Positions 46,587-55,137 of a DNA stretch of 64,000 nucleotides are shown piece by piece. The translations under genes were made by a program, and so were the position numbers. The notes beneath the pieces were generated by a model. That model saw only the letters and a program-made list of their open reading frames with translations, did no database searches and was not told the origin of the DNA. Source of the stretch: Maribellus sediminis. Lineage in GTDB: Bacteria; Bacteroidota; Bacteroidia; Bacteroidales; Prolixibacteraceae. Within the stretch, counting starts at the first letter, position 1, and every line of letters begins with the position of its first letter. The DNA lies in the NCBI RefSeq assembly GCF_011799805.1, contig NZ_WXUB01000002.1:1178001-1242000 (forward strand), read 5' to 3'.

Positions 46587-46700
46587 ATGTTAATTTTAAT
46601 TATTACAATTACAGCTGCAGTGATTACCCGCCTGTATATGTACAACAGAGCGGAACATTGCCTGCACACAAAAAATCTGAACGTAGAATCGCAGAAGTAA
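46587..46700 (+). CDS. Possible 37-residue single-pass membrane peptide
   Basis: A short ORF starting MLILIITITAAVITRLYMYN and ending in a polar tail (ESQK), directly upstream (23 bases) of the yccF-like gene on the same strand. The N-terminal 17 residues form one hydrophobic helix. There is no family support, and the overlapping 63-codon ORF in another frame (46532-46723) has no coding character. It may equally be leader sequence. Confidence 0.3.
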   Translation: MLILIITITAAVITRLYMYNRAEHCLHTKNLNVESQK

Positions 46701-46723
46701 AAACGCAACATTATTCTTGCTGA

Positions 46724-47092
46724 ATGAAATTTCTAGGTAATATTATCTGGCTGGTTTTTGGTGGTTTCGCCATTTTTCTGGAATACATGCTGGCCGGCCT
46801 GGCACTTTGTGTTACAATGGTAGGTATTCCGTTTGGTATTCAATCGTTCAAACTTGGTGTATTGGCCCTTTGGCCCTTTGGTCAGAAAATTGAATACATG
46901 GATTATGCTCCGGGCTGTTTATCAACCATCATGAATATTCTTTGGTTTTTTATTGGCGGTATCTGGATCATGCTGACCCACGTTTTGTTTGGATTGCTGC
47001 TGGGAATCACCATCATCGGAATTCCGTGGGCGCGACAACACTTTAAAATGGCTTCACTGGCTTTGACTCCGTTTGGAAGAAGACTCGTGTGA
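46724..47092 (+). CDS. YccF-domain inner-membrane protein
   Basis: A 122-residue protein made of two YccF (DUF307) repeats. NIIWLVFGGFAIFLEYMLAG with IPFGIQSFKLGVLALWPFG is the first; NILWFFIGGIWIMLTHVLFG with IPWARQHFKMASLALTPFG is the second. Each has two hydrophobic helices. The function of the family is unknown. It ends where word-repeat block E begins. Confidence 0.88.
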   Translation: MKFLGNIIWLVFGGFAIFLEYMLAGLALCVTMVGIPFGIQSFKLGVLALWPFGQKIEYMDYAPGCLSTIMNILWFFIGGIWIMLTHVLFGLLLGITIIGIPWARQHFKMASLALTPFGRRLV

Positions 47093-47378
47093 GAATTGAA
47101 GGACTGAAGGTTTGATGGAGTGTCAAATTGAAGGAGTGAACAATCGAATGCGTAAATGCTTTAATGCCAGAATGCTTAAATCGCTTCTGATTATTGAGGC
47201 TTAACTCAGAGACTGTGTTTGCCTACTGCAACTTTGCCTACTGCCAACTGAAGGAATGAAGGATTGAGGGATTGAATGCTGAAATGCCTGAATGCTATTA
47301 TACTTAAATATTCTTGAATCTGCGACTGCGACTGAATACTGCGACTGTTCTCTGAACCCTGAACTTTAAACTCTGAAC
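47093..47378. repeat. Intergenic word-repeat block E
   Basis: The whole 286-base space between the convergent yccF-like and YciI genes is built of the word family: GGACTGAAGG, AATGCGTAAATGCTTTAATGC, TTTGCCTACTGCAACTTTGCC, GAAGGATTGAGGGATTGAA, TGCGACTGCGACTGAATAC and CTGAACTTTAAACTCTG. The direction is the same as in blocks A-D. No terminator-like hairpin was recognised within it. Confidence 0.8.
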
Positions 47379-47783
47379 TTACTTAATAACTGTTCCTTTA
47401 GCTCCCCACCAATAAAATGCTTCCATACTTAAGCGGCCTTTTTTAACTGCCGGATCTTCTGCTTCCAGTTTGAGTGCCTCATCCACGGTTTCCACGTCGA
47501 AGATCAGCAAGCCACGATGATCGCCACCGCCATCAAATGGCCCGGCAACAATTAGTTTACCCGATTCGGCCAGTGTATTCAAATGCGCCAAATGTTGTTC
47601 CTGTATTTTAGCTGCTTCAACAGAATCCTGACTTCGGGTTTCTCCCTTGTTGAGCAACATAAAAACATAACGTTTCATGGTGTAAGTAGTGTCCCCCTCG
47701 GTGTAGGAAAATTCGCGCTGATCCTGAGCATTCACAATTCCGGTTACAACCAGCAAAAGGAACATTAAGAATATGTACTTCAT
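47379..47783 (-). CDS. Exported YciI-like protein
   Basis: A 134-residue protein with a signal peptide (MKYIFLMFLLLVVTGIVNAQ) and a ferredoxin-like YciI domain: YVFMLLNKGETR, then QEQHLAHLNTLAESGKLIVAGPFD with the conserved His, GLLIFDVETVDEA, and ending VEAFYWWG-like (MEAFYWWG). YciI proteins are usually cytosolic; the exported form is common in Bacteroidota. It follows msrA by 10 bases on the same strand, so the two are probably cotranscribed. Confidence 0.82.
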   Translation of the reverse strand: MKYIFLMFLLLVVTGIVNAQDQREFSYTEGDTTYTMKRYVFMLLNKGETRSQDSVEAAKIQEQHLAHLNTLAESGKLIVAGPFDGGGDHRGLLIFDVETVDEALKLEAEDPAVKKGRLSMEAFYWWGAKGTVIK

Positions 47784-47793
47784 ACTTTATCGA

Positions 47794-48390
47794 TTAATGT
47801 TGATTTTTTAACTGGTCTTTAAAGATCTTTCTGAACTTTTCGAGTTTCGGCGTTATAATGAACTGACAGTAGCCCTGCGATTTGTTCCTGTTGTAGTAGT
47901 TCAGGTGATAATCTTCGGCCACATAAAAAGTATCAAACGGAGCCACCTCGGTTACAATTGGTTTATCGTAAACTTGCTCATCTTTGAAAAGTATGATCAC
48001 TTTTTCAGCAACTTCCTTTTGCTTTTCGTTGTGATAAAAAATGACGGAACGGTATTGTGTTCCCACATCATTTCCCTGGCGATTTAAGGTTGTCGGGTCG
48101 TGTGTCATAAAAAACACCTCCAGAATTTCGCTGTAACTCACCACTTCCGGATCGAAAGTGATTTGCACTACCTCAGCATGCCCCGTTGTTCCCGTACAAA
48201 CTTCTTTGTAACTCGGATTCTTTACATCCCCGCCACTGTATCCGGGTTTTACATCAACCACTCCTTTTAGCTCGAGGTAAACCGCTTCTGTACACCAAAA
48301 ACACCCACCACCCAATGTGGCCTTTTCCAGATTCTTTGCCATGCCTGTCAATGAAATAAAAATAAATAAGAATAGAGCTATCGCTTTCAT
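47794..48390 (-). CDS. msrA: Peptide-methionine (S)-S-oxide reductase, exported
   Basis: Repairs methionine-(S)-sulfoxide in proteins. The 198-residue protein begins with a signal peptide ([18 protein letters not shown]), and the catalytic [10 protein letters not shown] follows (C30, with a second Cys C33). [22 protein letters not shown] and [18 protein letters not shown] are the remaining family blocks. The export signal points to repair in the periplasm. No MsrB gene is adjacent. Confidence 0.93.
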   Translation of the reverse strand: MKAIALFLFIFISLTGMAKNLEKATLGGGCFWCTEAVYLELKGVVDVKPGYSGGDVKNPSYKEVCTGTTGHAEVVQITFDPEVVSYSEILEVFFMTHDPTTLNRQGNDVGTQYRSVIFYHNEKQKEVAEKVIILFKDEQVYDKPIVTEVAPFDTFYVAEDYHLNYYNRNKSQGYCQFIITPKLEKFRKIFKDQLKNQH

Positions 48391-48476
48391 GATTCTCCTT
48401 TATTGAAAATAACAAAACATGGGTCTGGATGTTTTGTGGCCGGGGATAATTAGTACAAGATTAGGATGTACAGAAC

Positions 48477-49052
48477 TTAAATCTGATGGGTTTGATAAAC
48501 AATGTAACCGTAAACCGCAAAACGCAGAAAGCGAAACAAGGCATATTTCAGGTAGCGTTTCGAAGGATATCCGGCCGAGCCAATAAGAAGGCTGACTGCT
48601 GACCAGGGAAGTGGCGTGAGAGCGGCTACAATAATCAGGAAAATGCCGTATTTTCGAACCTGCTTTTCGGGGTCTTTTAACACCTTCTTTTTCCAGATAT
48701 TGAACGTTTCATTCTTATTCAGGAATTGGCCAATCAGAAAATTCAGGTACCCCATTAAATAAGAAACCACAGCAAAAAAAGCCAGGTTATACAAATAGTG
48801 CAGGGCATCCGCTTTGTTAATGGCCCAGATCATAAACAATTCAGGTGGGATAATTCCAAAGAAGAACTCGGATGCTGCATAAATCAGGTAAATAACACCT
48901 GGTCGTGCATAGAATCGGGCGATCCACTCATCGGGGGCATGCGACAACACCAATTCCCTAAAAAGAAAATAAAAAGCCAGCAACACTGCCATCCAGGCAA
49001 GGCCTTTTAATCCGTTTTTTACTAGAAATTGTATCCGAGGACTGAGTTTCAT
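48477..49052 (-). CDS. VTT/SNARE-associated-like membrane protein
   Basis: A 191-residue integral membrane protein with about five hydrophobic helices. EFFFGIIPPELFMIWA with a paired Pro, SYLMGYLNFLIGQFLN, and LTPLPWSAVSLLIGSAGYPSKRYLKYAL match the re-entrant-loop pattern of the DedA/VTT family. These proteins are lipid scramblases or transporters in general. The relationship is distant, so the name is tentative. Confidence 0.65.
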   Translation of the reverse strand: MKLSPRIQFLVKNGLKGLAWMAVLLAFYFLFRELVLSHAPDEWIARFYARPGVIYLIYAASEFFFGIIPPELFMIWAINKADALHYLYNLAFFAVVSYLMGYLNFLIGQFLNKNETFNIWKKKVLKDPEKQVRKYGIFLIIVAALTPLPWSAVSLLIGSAGYPSKRYLKYALFRFLRFAVYGYIVYQTHQI

Positions 49053-49087
49053 GTATTGATTTCTGATTTTAACACCCGAAAATACAA

Positions 49088-49095
49088 CAAATTTA
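49088..49095 (-). promoter_or_regulatory. -7 box for the VTT-like gene
   Basis: On the minus strand this is TAAATTTG, an exact match to TAnnTTTG, 36 bases upstream of the ATG. Confidence 0.5.
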
Positions 49096-49173
49096 GGTTA
49101 CATCGGTTTAGCGGTTCTTTACAATAAAGAATCGGCTTTAAAAAGTTAAGGGAACCGATAGCTCGTGTACGTT

Positions 49174-49905
49174 TTAATCGAATGACGCATCCATTGTTTT
49201 GTCGGAATTCGCCACCAAACGATTAATTTCTTCGGTTTCGCTGGCAGTAAAATGTCGATATTCACCCACATTAATGCCGTCGAGATTTATATTCATAATT
49301 CGAACACGTTGCAGCCGGGTAACTTCGTAGCCCAGGTAAGAACACATTCTTCTGATTTGCCGGTTTAATCCTTGTGTTAAAACTATTCTGAAGGTATAAT
49401 CGCTGATGCGTTCAACCTTGCATTTTTTTGTAACCGTTTCAAGAATTGGTACTCCTTCCGACATTTGACGAACAAAAGTCTGGGTGACTTTCCGGTTTAC
49501 ACTTACAATATATTCCTTTTCGTGATTATTACCCGAACGCAATACTTTGTTTACGATATCTCCGTCGTTGGTCAGAAAAATCAAACCTTCACTTGGTTTG
49601 TCAAGTCTGCCAATTGGGAATATACGTTCCGGAAATTTTATGAAATCGATGATATTATCGCGAATGGAAGTATCCGTTGTGCAAATAATCCCGACCGGTT
49701 TATTAAAGGCCAGGTAAATATTCTCAACTTCTTTCGTGATTAATTTACCTTCTACCTCTATTTTGTCGGTTCGTGTAACCTGAACTCCAAGACCTGCAAC
49801 AGTCCCGTTCACCTTTACTTTTCCGGCTTCTATCAGGCGATCGGCTTCCCTTCGCGAACAAAATCCTGTTTCTGAAATGGCCTTATTTAAACGTTTTGTT
49901 TCCAT
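49174..49905 (-). CDS. rluF: 23S rRNA pseudouridine synthase RluF
   Basis: Isomerises uridine to pseudouridine in 23S rRNA (E. coli position 2604, with 2605). The 243-residue protein has an N-terminal S4 domain (RLNKAISETGFCSRREADRLIE) and the RsuA-family catalytic GRLDKPSEGLIFLTNDG with the nucleophile Asp. The block NNHEKEYIVSV and LTQGLNRQIRRMCSYLGYEV favour RluF over RsuA/RluB. The C-terminus is acidic and short. Confidence 0.88.
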   Translation of the reverse strand: METKRLNKAISETGFCSRREADRLIEAGKVKVNGTVAGLGVQVTRTDKIEVEGKLITKEVENIYLAFNKPVGIICTTDTSIRDNIIDFIKFPERIFPIGRLDKPSEGLIFLTNDGDIVNKVLRSGNNHEKEYIVSVNRKVTQTFVRQMSEGVPILETVTKKCKVERISDYTFRIVLTQGLNRQIRRMCSYLGYEVTRLQRVRIMNINLDGINVGEYRHFTASETEEINRLVANSDKTMDASFD

Positions 49906-49912
49906 GACTTAG

Positions 49913-49920
49913 CAAAGCTA
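49913..49920 (-). promoter_or_regulatory. -7 box for rluF
   Basis: On the minus strand this is TAGCTTTG, an exact match, 7 bases before the ATG. Transcription would begin almost at the start codon. Confidence 0.6.
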
Positions 49921-49985
49921 ACAAATCGGAGCATAAAGTATCTGTAACTGTAGTTTTTAAAATTTAAAAGTGTTGAAAACAGGTT

Positions 49986-51422
49986 TTAAATCCACCATTC
50001 CATTTTAACACCAAAATAGTAACCCCAGTTTTTTTTGCCGACAAACTGAAGATAGGGAGAATACAAATTTTCCTTTGCAGCGTTGTTATAATGAGCCACC
50101 GAACACACAAAGCGGAAATGCGGTCGTGCGCCGGTACTTTTCATCCCGGTTGGAACAAACGTTGGTGCCAGGCTTATCTTTTGAAACGAATACGTATCAT
50201 CTTCCCCATCCTTTCGCATGCTGTAATGCAACTCACTTAAAAAGTGAAACTTAGGATTGACAAAATATGTTTCCCGAAAGCCAACCGAAAAATCCTTTTT
50301 CCGGTTATAGATTTCCCGGCCCAGGTAAGTCTTGGCTTTTCCATTGCTGTCAGCGGCTCCTTTACTTTGTGTATAGATCAGATAAGCGTTCAGGTTGTTG
50401 TTTTCATTTAAATCGAATTTGACCTCATCAACCAGCGATAAGGAATATGCGCCAGCAAAGTTCAGTTTTTCCAGATCGGGAGCCCCGAAAGTCATCCAGG
50501 TTTTTGAATGACCACCATCGCCGCCATTGGCCAAACGTGTACCATAGCGAACGCTAAAATGATTAAAAGCAACAGGATCGGTTTTACTGATAGATGTATT
50601 CCATTTCAAGCCAAAAACAAGCCCGTAATCCGAAGGATAATTTAAAATTATGCCTGATTCCTCGTCATACGGAGTAGGTACTTCATCGTTTTGTACATCT
50701 CCCATTCGGTGGTATTCGAACATCCCGGTCAGAACACTGCTTTCCGAAATATCTATATCCTGTTCGAGCACAAACACCACCCTTTGACGCAGTGCAATAT
50801 TGGCAACTCCATCGCCAATGTTTAAAAAGAAATATGGAGGAACATCCGAAGTAGTGTCAGTGGATGAAACAAAGATCGAACTGAAACGCGTGTTTTTAAT
50901 TCCGATTCCAAATCCCTGTCCAGAATGGTCATCAAAATAAAAATGGTCGGCAATTTGAACTTCGCCTTTCCTGTCAAAACGCGAACCAATCCAAAGTGTC
51001 AGGTCTTTTCCGTTAATATTACTGGCTTCGGCGTAAATTTCGGGCAAAGCTATGGTTAATCCGCCAAGGCTACTGGTTGAAGAGTTTCCGAAAAGTGCCA
51101 GGCTCCTTGAATACACCGATAGTCGCGTCTGCACTTTTATCTGTGTTGGATCATCCGCTTTAAACGGCTTAAAAAGAAATATAGGAGCCACTTCCAGGTA
51201 ATCCTGCTCTTCCATCCGGCCACCGATGCTTCCCATGTTATTCAGGTTTAGTCGCCGGCCAATGGAGCCACCATTTTCAAAACTCCAGTCTACTCCTACC
51301 CTTCCGTATGATCCAATTGAAAAGCCATCACTATTTTTTGGTTGATAAGTGACCTGTGCCTGCGATTGTGTCAATGATAAATAAAGAATAGCGATCAGAA
51401 ATAAAACGCCTCGAGATTTCAC
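49986..51422 (-). CDS. LamB/maltoporin-like carbohydrate porin
   Basis: A 478-residue outer-membrane beta-barrel with a signal peptide ending SQAQ. GSYGRVGVDWSFENGG at the mature N-terminus and the segment PEIYAEASNINGKDLTLWIGSR, then IADHFYFDDHSGQGFGIGI, are the LamB signature (strand plus periplasmic turn). The C-terminus ends YYFGVKMEWWI, with the terminal aromatic typical of barrels. Bacteroidota normally import glycans with SusC/SusD, so a LamB-type porin is less usual. No ABC or MFS sugar transporter is adjacent, and the substrate is unknown. Confidence 0.8.
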   Translation of the reverse strand: MKSRGVLFLIAILYLSLTQSQAQVTYQPKNSDGFSIGSYGRVGVDWSFENGGSIGRRLNLNNMGSIGGRMEEQDYLEVAPIFLFKPFKADDPTQIKVQTRLSVYSRSLALFGNSSTSSLGGLTIALPEIYAEASNINGKDLTLWIGSRFDRKGEVQIADHFYFDDHSGQGFGIGIKNTRFSSIFVSSTDTTSDVPPYFFLNIGDGVANIALRQRVVFVLEQDIDISESSVLTGMFEYHRMGDVQNDEVPTPYDEESGIILNYPSDYGLVFGLKWNTSISKTDPVAFNHFSVRYGTRLANGGDGGHSKTWMTFGAPDLEKLNFAGAYSLSLVDEVKFDLNENNNLNAYLIYTQSKGAADSNGKAKTYLGREIYNRKKDFSVGFRETYFVNPKFHFLSELHYSMRKDGEDDTYSFQKISLAPTFVPTGMKSTGARPHFRFVCSVAHYNNAAKENLYSPYLQFVGKKNWGYYFGVKMEWWI

Positions 51423-51537
51423 GGTACGATTAATTTTATTGATTTACTGAACAATATACAGCGAAATCAGCAAAAAATACGAATCATGCGCCCGTTAATA
51501 TCAGTCTCAACTCAGTTTCATTATCAGTCTGCGGAAA

Positions 51538-53031
51538 TTATTCGATTCGTACAGGTTTAAGTTCTTCGAAAAAGATATCGTCGTTTGGCACATCGAACTC
51601 CATTCCGGTTATTTTCAGGTTATTATCCATATTGAATTTAACCGTTCCGAAATTAAACCAGGCGTGCGTGTTGTCCCAGTCAAGCTTCCACACATCGTAA
51701 TGCCAGTGTTCCAGAGTTGCTGAGAGTTCGGGAGAATGTTCGAAATACATGCGTAATGAACCGTCTTCCAATTTCACGTCAATATTTCCGTAAATAGCAG
51801 CTTTATAGGTTCCGGCATATTTTTCGAGCTCCAGCGAAGGAGTAGTTCCTTCAACGCGACTCGCCATTCGGTCGTCAACACGGGTGTCCTTAGTCTTGCG
51901 CTCCAGCTTTTTCTTAAGCATTTCGGCCGACCAGTCTTTTTCCTCTTCGTCCAAAAATGCATTCAAGGCATAATAAGTTACGGCCATTGTTGGCGGATTC
52001 ATTCCGTTTGAAAGCACAACCACACCTAACTTTTCGTCCGGTATCATGGTTACTGCCGAGATCATTCCATCGTAACCGCCGGTGTGGCTAACACGCAAAC
52101 GCCCGTAATAATCCGATAAGCCCCAACCAAGTCCGTAACCGCTAAAATGCATGTTAAAATCGTTGCGGTCGTTGCGATTAACCGCGTAACTGTTCTGCAT
52201 TTTCCAAAGCTGGTTTTTGGCAATGCTTTTTGCACTCATCATGAAACTCATCCATTTCGCCATATCATTAACGGAGGAAATCAGGCCACCCAGGGCACCA
52301 ACTTCTTCCCAATCTGTATAAGGAATCGGAATGTTCTTATCGTTTTCAAAAGCATGCGGAGTGGCATAATTCCCAACTGCATCGAGCTTTGATAATGAAA
52401 AAACGGTGCGGTCCATTCCAACAATGTCGAGAATACGTTCCTGAACGTTTTGCCCCCACGTTTTGCCGGTAACCTGTTTGATGACTTCGCCGGCAGTGAT
52501 GAACATTACATTGGAATAACCAAAACCGTCGCGGAAATCGTAAGCCGGTTCGAGGTATTTTATTCGCCTGATTACTTCTTCTGAAGTAAGGTCGGATTTA
52601 TACCAAATGACATCACCGCTAAAAGTTCCGAGCCCAACCCGGTGGCACAACAAATCTTTTATGGTCACTTCATTACTCACCCAGGGATCGTACAACTCGA
52701 AATACGGCAGGTATTTTTTCACTTTGTCGTCCCAGTCCAGCTTACCTTCATTAACCAATTGAGCGATAATATAGGATGTAAATGCTTTTGAGTTTGAAGC
52801 GATAGCGTAAAGGGAATTTCCGTCAGGTTGTTTGTCTTCTCCAACTTCCATCAATCCATATCCTTTACTGAATACTGTTTCGCCATCCTTTACAATCGCC
52901 ACACTCATTCCTGGAGTTCCCCAATCGGCAAGTGCTTTTTCGAAATAGTTATCCAGTTTTTCCAGATCAACTTGCTGTGCGTGTAACAAAGTTGTCAGAA
53001 ACACGAAAAGCAAGAGCAATGAACTTTTCAT
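51538..53031 (-). CDS. Serine hydrolase, class C beta-lactamase/DD-peptidase-like
   Basis: A 497-residue periplasmic hydrolase with a signal peptide ending LHAQ. SNSK at 79-82 (from YAIASNSKAF) is the catalytic Ser-x-x-Lys. GYSN near 175 is the Tyr-x-Asn motif and SHTGGYDG the third motif (HTG). A C-terminal lipocalin-like DUF3471 region (~400-497) follows. Such proteins are esterases, peptidases or peptidoglycan-related; beta-lactam resistance should not be assumed. The small PLDc_N gene lies 32 bases upstream. Confidence 0.87.
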   Translation of the reverse strand: MKSSLLLLFVFLTTLLHAQQVDLEKLDNYFEKALADWGTPGMSVAIVKDGETVFSKGYGLMEVGEDKQPDGNSLYAIASNSKAFTSYIIAQLVNEGKLDWDDKVKKYLPYFELYDPWVSNEVTIKDLLCHRVGLGTFSGDVIWYKSDLTSEEVIRRIKYLEPAYDFRDGFGYSNVMFITAGEVIKQVTGKTWGQNVQERILDIVGMDRTVFSLSKLDAVGNYATPHAFENDKNIPIPYTDWEEVGALGGLISSVNDMAKWMSFMMSAKSIAKNQLWKMQNSYAVNRNDRNDFNMHFSGYGLGWGLSDYYGRLRVSHTGGYDGMISAVTMIPDEKLGVVVLSNGMNPPTMAVTYYALNAFLDEEEKDWSAEMLKKKLERKTKDTRVDDRMASRVEGTTPSLELEKYAGTYKAAIYGNIDVKLEDGSLRMYFEHSPELSATLEHWHYDVWKLDWDNTHAWFNFGTVKFNMDNNLKITGMEFDVPNDDIFFEELKPVRIE

Positions 53032-53063
53032 AATGTTGCGAATAGTTTGTTATATCGTATGTT

Positions 53064-53282
53064 TTAGTTTTTTACCTTCTGATTTCTTCCCATCAGAAAA
53101 TAAAGAATTGAGCCTATAATATTAAAGAAAATAACAATAAGCACCCATACAATTTTATTGTTGCCCGTGAACTCGCTTCTAATAATATCGACTAAAGCAA
53201 TAATGGGTAGAATGAACAGGAATAATGAAATGATCAGGATCATAATAAGTTCCTGAGGTCCGATAAAACCAAGTAGAATCAT
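53064..53282 (-). CDS. Small two-helix membrane protein, PLDc_N-like
   Basis: A 72-residue protein with two hydrophobic helices. IIALVDIIRSEFTGNNKIVWVLIVIFFNIIGSILYFLMGR matches the phospholipase-D N-terminal (PLDc_N) domain: a D-x2-R turn followed by a W, then G-x2-Y-x3-G-R. It stands alone without a catalytic domain, as usual for this group. It may share a transcript with the serine hydrolase. Confidence 0.8.
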   Translation of the reverse strand: MILLGFIGPQELIMILIISLFLFILPIIALVDIIRSEFTGNNKIVWVLIVIFFNIIGSILYFLMGRNQKVKN

Positions 53283-53373
53283 AATCTATAGTTTAAAAGT
53301 TGGCATGTTTAGAATGAATCATATTTTCATTGTCCGATAAATATAATTATAATACTACAAACTCATAAGAATA

Positions 53374-53406
53374 AACAAAAAGAGGAGACCAAATCTGATC
53401 TCCTCT
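53374..53406 (-). terminator. Terminator of the tryptophanase-like gene
   Basis: AGAGGAGA (53381-53388) pairs with TCTCCTCT (53399-53406) around a 10-base loop. The plus-strand ACAAAAA before it becomes a T-run on the minus strand. It lies 28 bases beyond the stop codon. Confidence 0.85.
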
Positions 53407-53433
53407 CTGAACCGTATTGATTGATTGAATAAT

Positions 53434-54894
53434 TTATAACGAATCGCCAAAATCGGCTCTGAATTTTGCTACCAGTTTTTCGGTCCAGTCGCCAATTGGT
53501 TCCAAACGCCCCATAAAGAAACGCAGTAACGGTGGTTCTTCCACCCACTGCAATCCACCAACCAGTTCACGATTATCGTACAACCATTTTACACGGTCGA
53601 TAACGTACATGGTTTGCGAAAGCGTAAATACGCGGCGTGGGAAAGCCAGACGCAATAATTCAACATCGGCGAGTATATCATTGCCGTTTTCATCGCGAAC
53701 GCTCGAAACAGTTCCGCGTTCCATTCCGCGAATACCTGAAACAATATAAAGAGCGGCTGCCAAAGCGCCTGCCGGATATTGTTCCTGAGGTACATGGCTT
53801 AAAAAGCCCATCGCATCGATATGACAGCCCAAAGCACCTGCAGGCGTAATTACCGGAACACCTGCGGCATCCAGGTTATCCACTGCATATTTGATAAAAG
53901 AAGGTGACTGACTGATAACGGTGTCGTCGCAGGTTTCGAGTAAACCAACCGCCATAGCTTCTATTTCGCGTACAGACATACCACCGTAGGTAAGGAATCC
54001 TTCGTACAGTACCAGCAGGTCGCGCATCTTCAGGTAGAGTTCTTCACTATTGGTAAGAATGCCACCACCACGAGTAGAACTTACTTTTCGGCTTGAGAAG
54101 TACACTAAATCGGCATAGCCACACATTTCAAGCAAAATATCTTTTATCTCGGCATTTTTAAATTCTTCCTCGCGTTGTTTAATAAAGAAAGCATTCTCTC
54201 CAATCAAACTGGCATCGAGTACCATCATTGTGTCGTTTTTGTCGCAAACGGCACGAACATCGCGCATGTTCTGCATCGAGAAAGGTTGTCCGCCAATGAG
54301 GTTGGTTGAGGCTTCCATACGCACAAATGCCACCTTCTCTTTGCCATATTTTTCAAAAACAGCATTCAGTTTATCAATATCAATGTTTCCTTTAAACTGT
54401 TTGGAACTCTTGATATCCAATGCGTCATCAGCATAAATCTCTAACACTTTACCACCGTTCAACTCCATGTGTTCTTTGGTAGTTGTAAAGTGGTAGTTCA
54501 TCGGAATTACTTCGCCTTGACTGATAAAAGCCTGCGAAACGATGTTTTCGGCAGCCCTGCCCTGGTGAACAGGTAAAACGTAATGCTTTCCAAAAACTTC
54601 GCGTGCAGCGGCTTCCATGCGATAAAAACTTTGCGAACCGGCATAAGCGTCGTCGGCCTGCAACATCGATGAAATCTGGTTGTCGCTCATGGCATTTGTA
54701 CCAGAATCGGTCAACATGTCAAGAAAAACGTCTTTTGTATTTAACAGGAAAGTATTAAAACCGGCCCCTTCCATGGCAGCCTTTCTTTCTTCAACAGGTT
54801 TTAAAAATAATTTTTGTACGATACGTACTTTGTGTTGTTCCACTGGAATCTGTTCGCCACTGTAAAATTTTATGGCGTTGCTCTGGTTCGTCAT
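53434..54894 (-). CDS. Tryptophanase/tyrosine phenol-lyase-family enzyme, divergent
   Basis: A 486-residue PLP beta-eliminating lyase. LTDSGTNAMSD (61-71), DDAYAGSQSFY (81-91) and HQGRAAEN (110-117) are shared with tryptophanase and tyrosine phenol-lyase. The PLP Lys is K270, in FSSRKVSSTRGGG, the same residue number as in E. coli TnaA. Two core motifs differ: the family's DATR (Arg near PLP O3') is DASL at 227-230 here, and the usual SxKKDxxVxxGG around the Lys is SSRKVSSTRGGG. The reaction could be on Trp, Tyr, Cys or another amino acid and is not settled. No permease or transcription antiterminator (TnaB/TnaC-like) is adjacent. Confidence 0.75.
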   Translation of the reverse strand: MTNQSNAIKFYSGEQIPVEQHKVRIVQKLFLKPVEERKAAMEGAGFNTFLLNTKDVFLDMLTDSGTNAMSDNQISSMLQADDAYAGSQSFYRMEAAAREVFGKHYVLPVHQGRAAENIVSQAFISQGEVIPMNYHFTTTKEHMELNGGKVLEIYADDALDIKSSKQFKGNIDIDKLNAVFEKYGKEKVAFVRMEASTNLIGGQPFSMQNMRDVRAVCDKNDTMMVLDASLIGENAFFIKQREEEFKNAEIKDILLEMCGYADLVYFSSRKVSSTRGGGILTNSEELYLKMRDLLVLYEGFLTYGGMSVREIEAMAVGLLETCDDTVISQSPSFIKYAVDNLDAAGVPVITPAGALGCHIDAMGFLSHVPQEQYPAGALAAALYIVSGIRGMERGTVSSVRDENGNDILADVELLRLAFPRRVFTLSQTMYVIDRVKWLYDNRELVGGLQWVEEPPLLRFFMGRLEPIGDWTEKLVAKFRADFGDSL

Positions 54895-55104
54895 TTTTTA
54901 TTGGTTTTTAGTTTCGAAATAACAATTTTCTAAATATAAAATCTTCAAATTGAAATCAATGTATTTCTTACAATATGTTTGATCTTACAATAGAAATTTA
55001 TAATCGTTCAAAACAAATAATTAGTTAAAACCAATCTCAAAGAACTTCCGAAGCACATAAAATAATGAATTAGCCATTCTCCGATAAGGTGTTCAAAATT
55101 TTGA

Positions 55105-55112
55105 TAAATTTG
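55105..55112 (+). promoter_or_regulatory. -7 box for the pectate lyase gene
   Basis: TAAATTTG matches TAnnTTTG exactly, 25 bases before the ATG. Confidence 0.55.
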
Positions 55113-55137
55113 ATAATCACAAATTGGAAGCTACTGG

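Noticed and set aside
51538-53031. Beta-lactamase resistance gene
   Set aside because: SxxK, YxN and HTG motifs are shared by many esterases and peptidases; the C-terminal DUF3471 points to the general serine hydrolase group.
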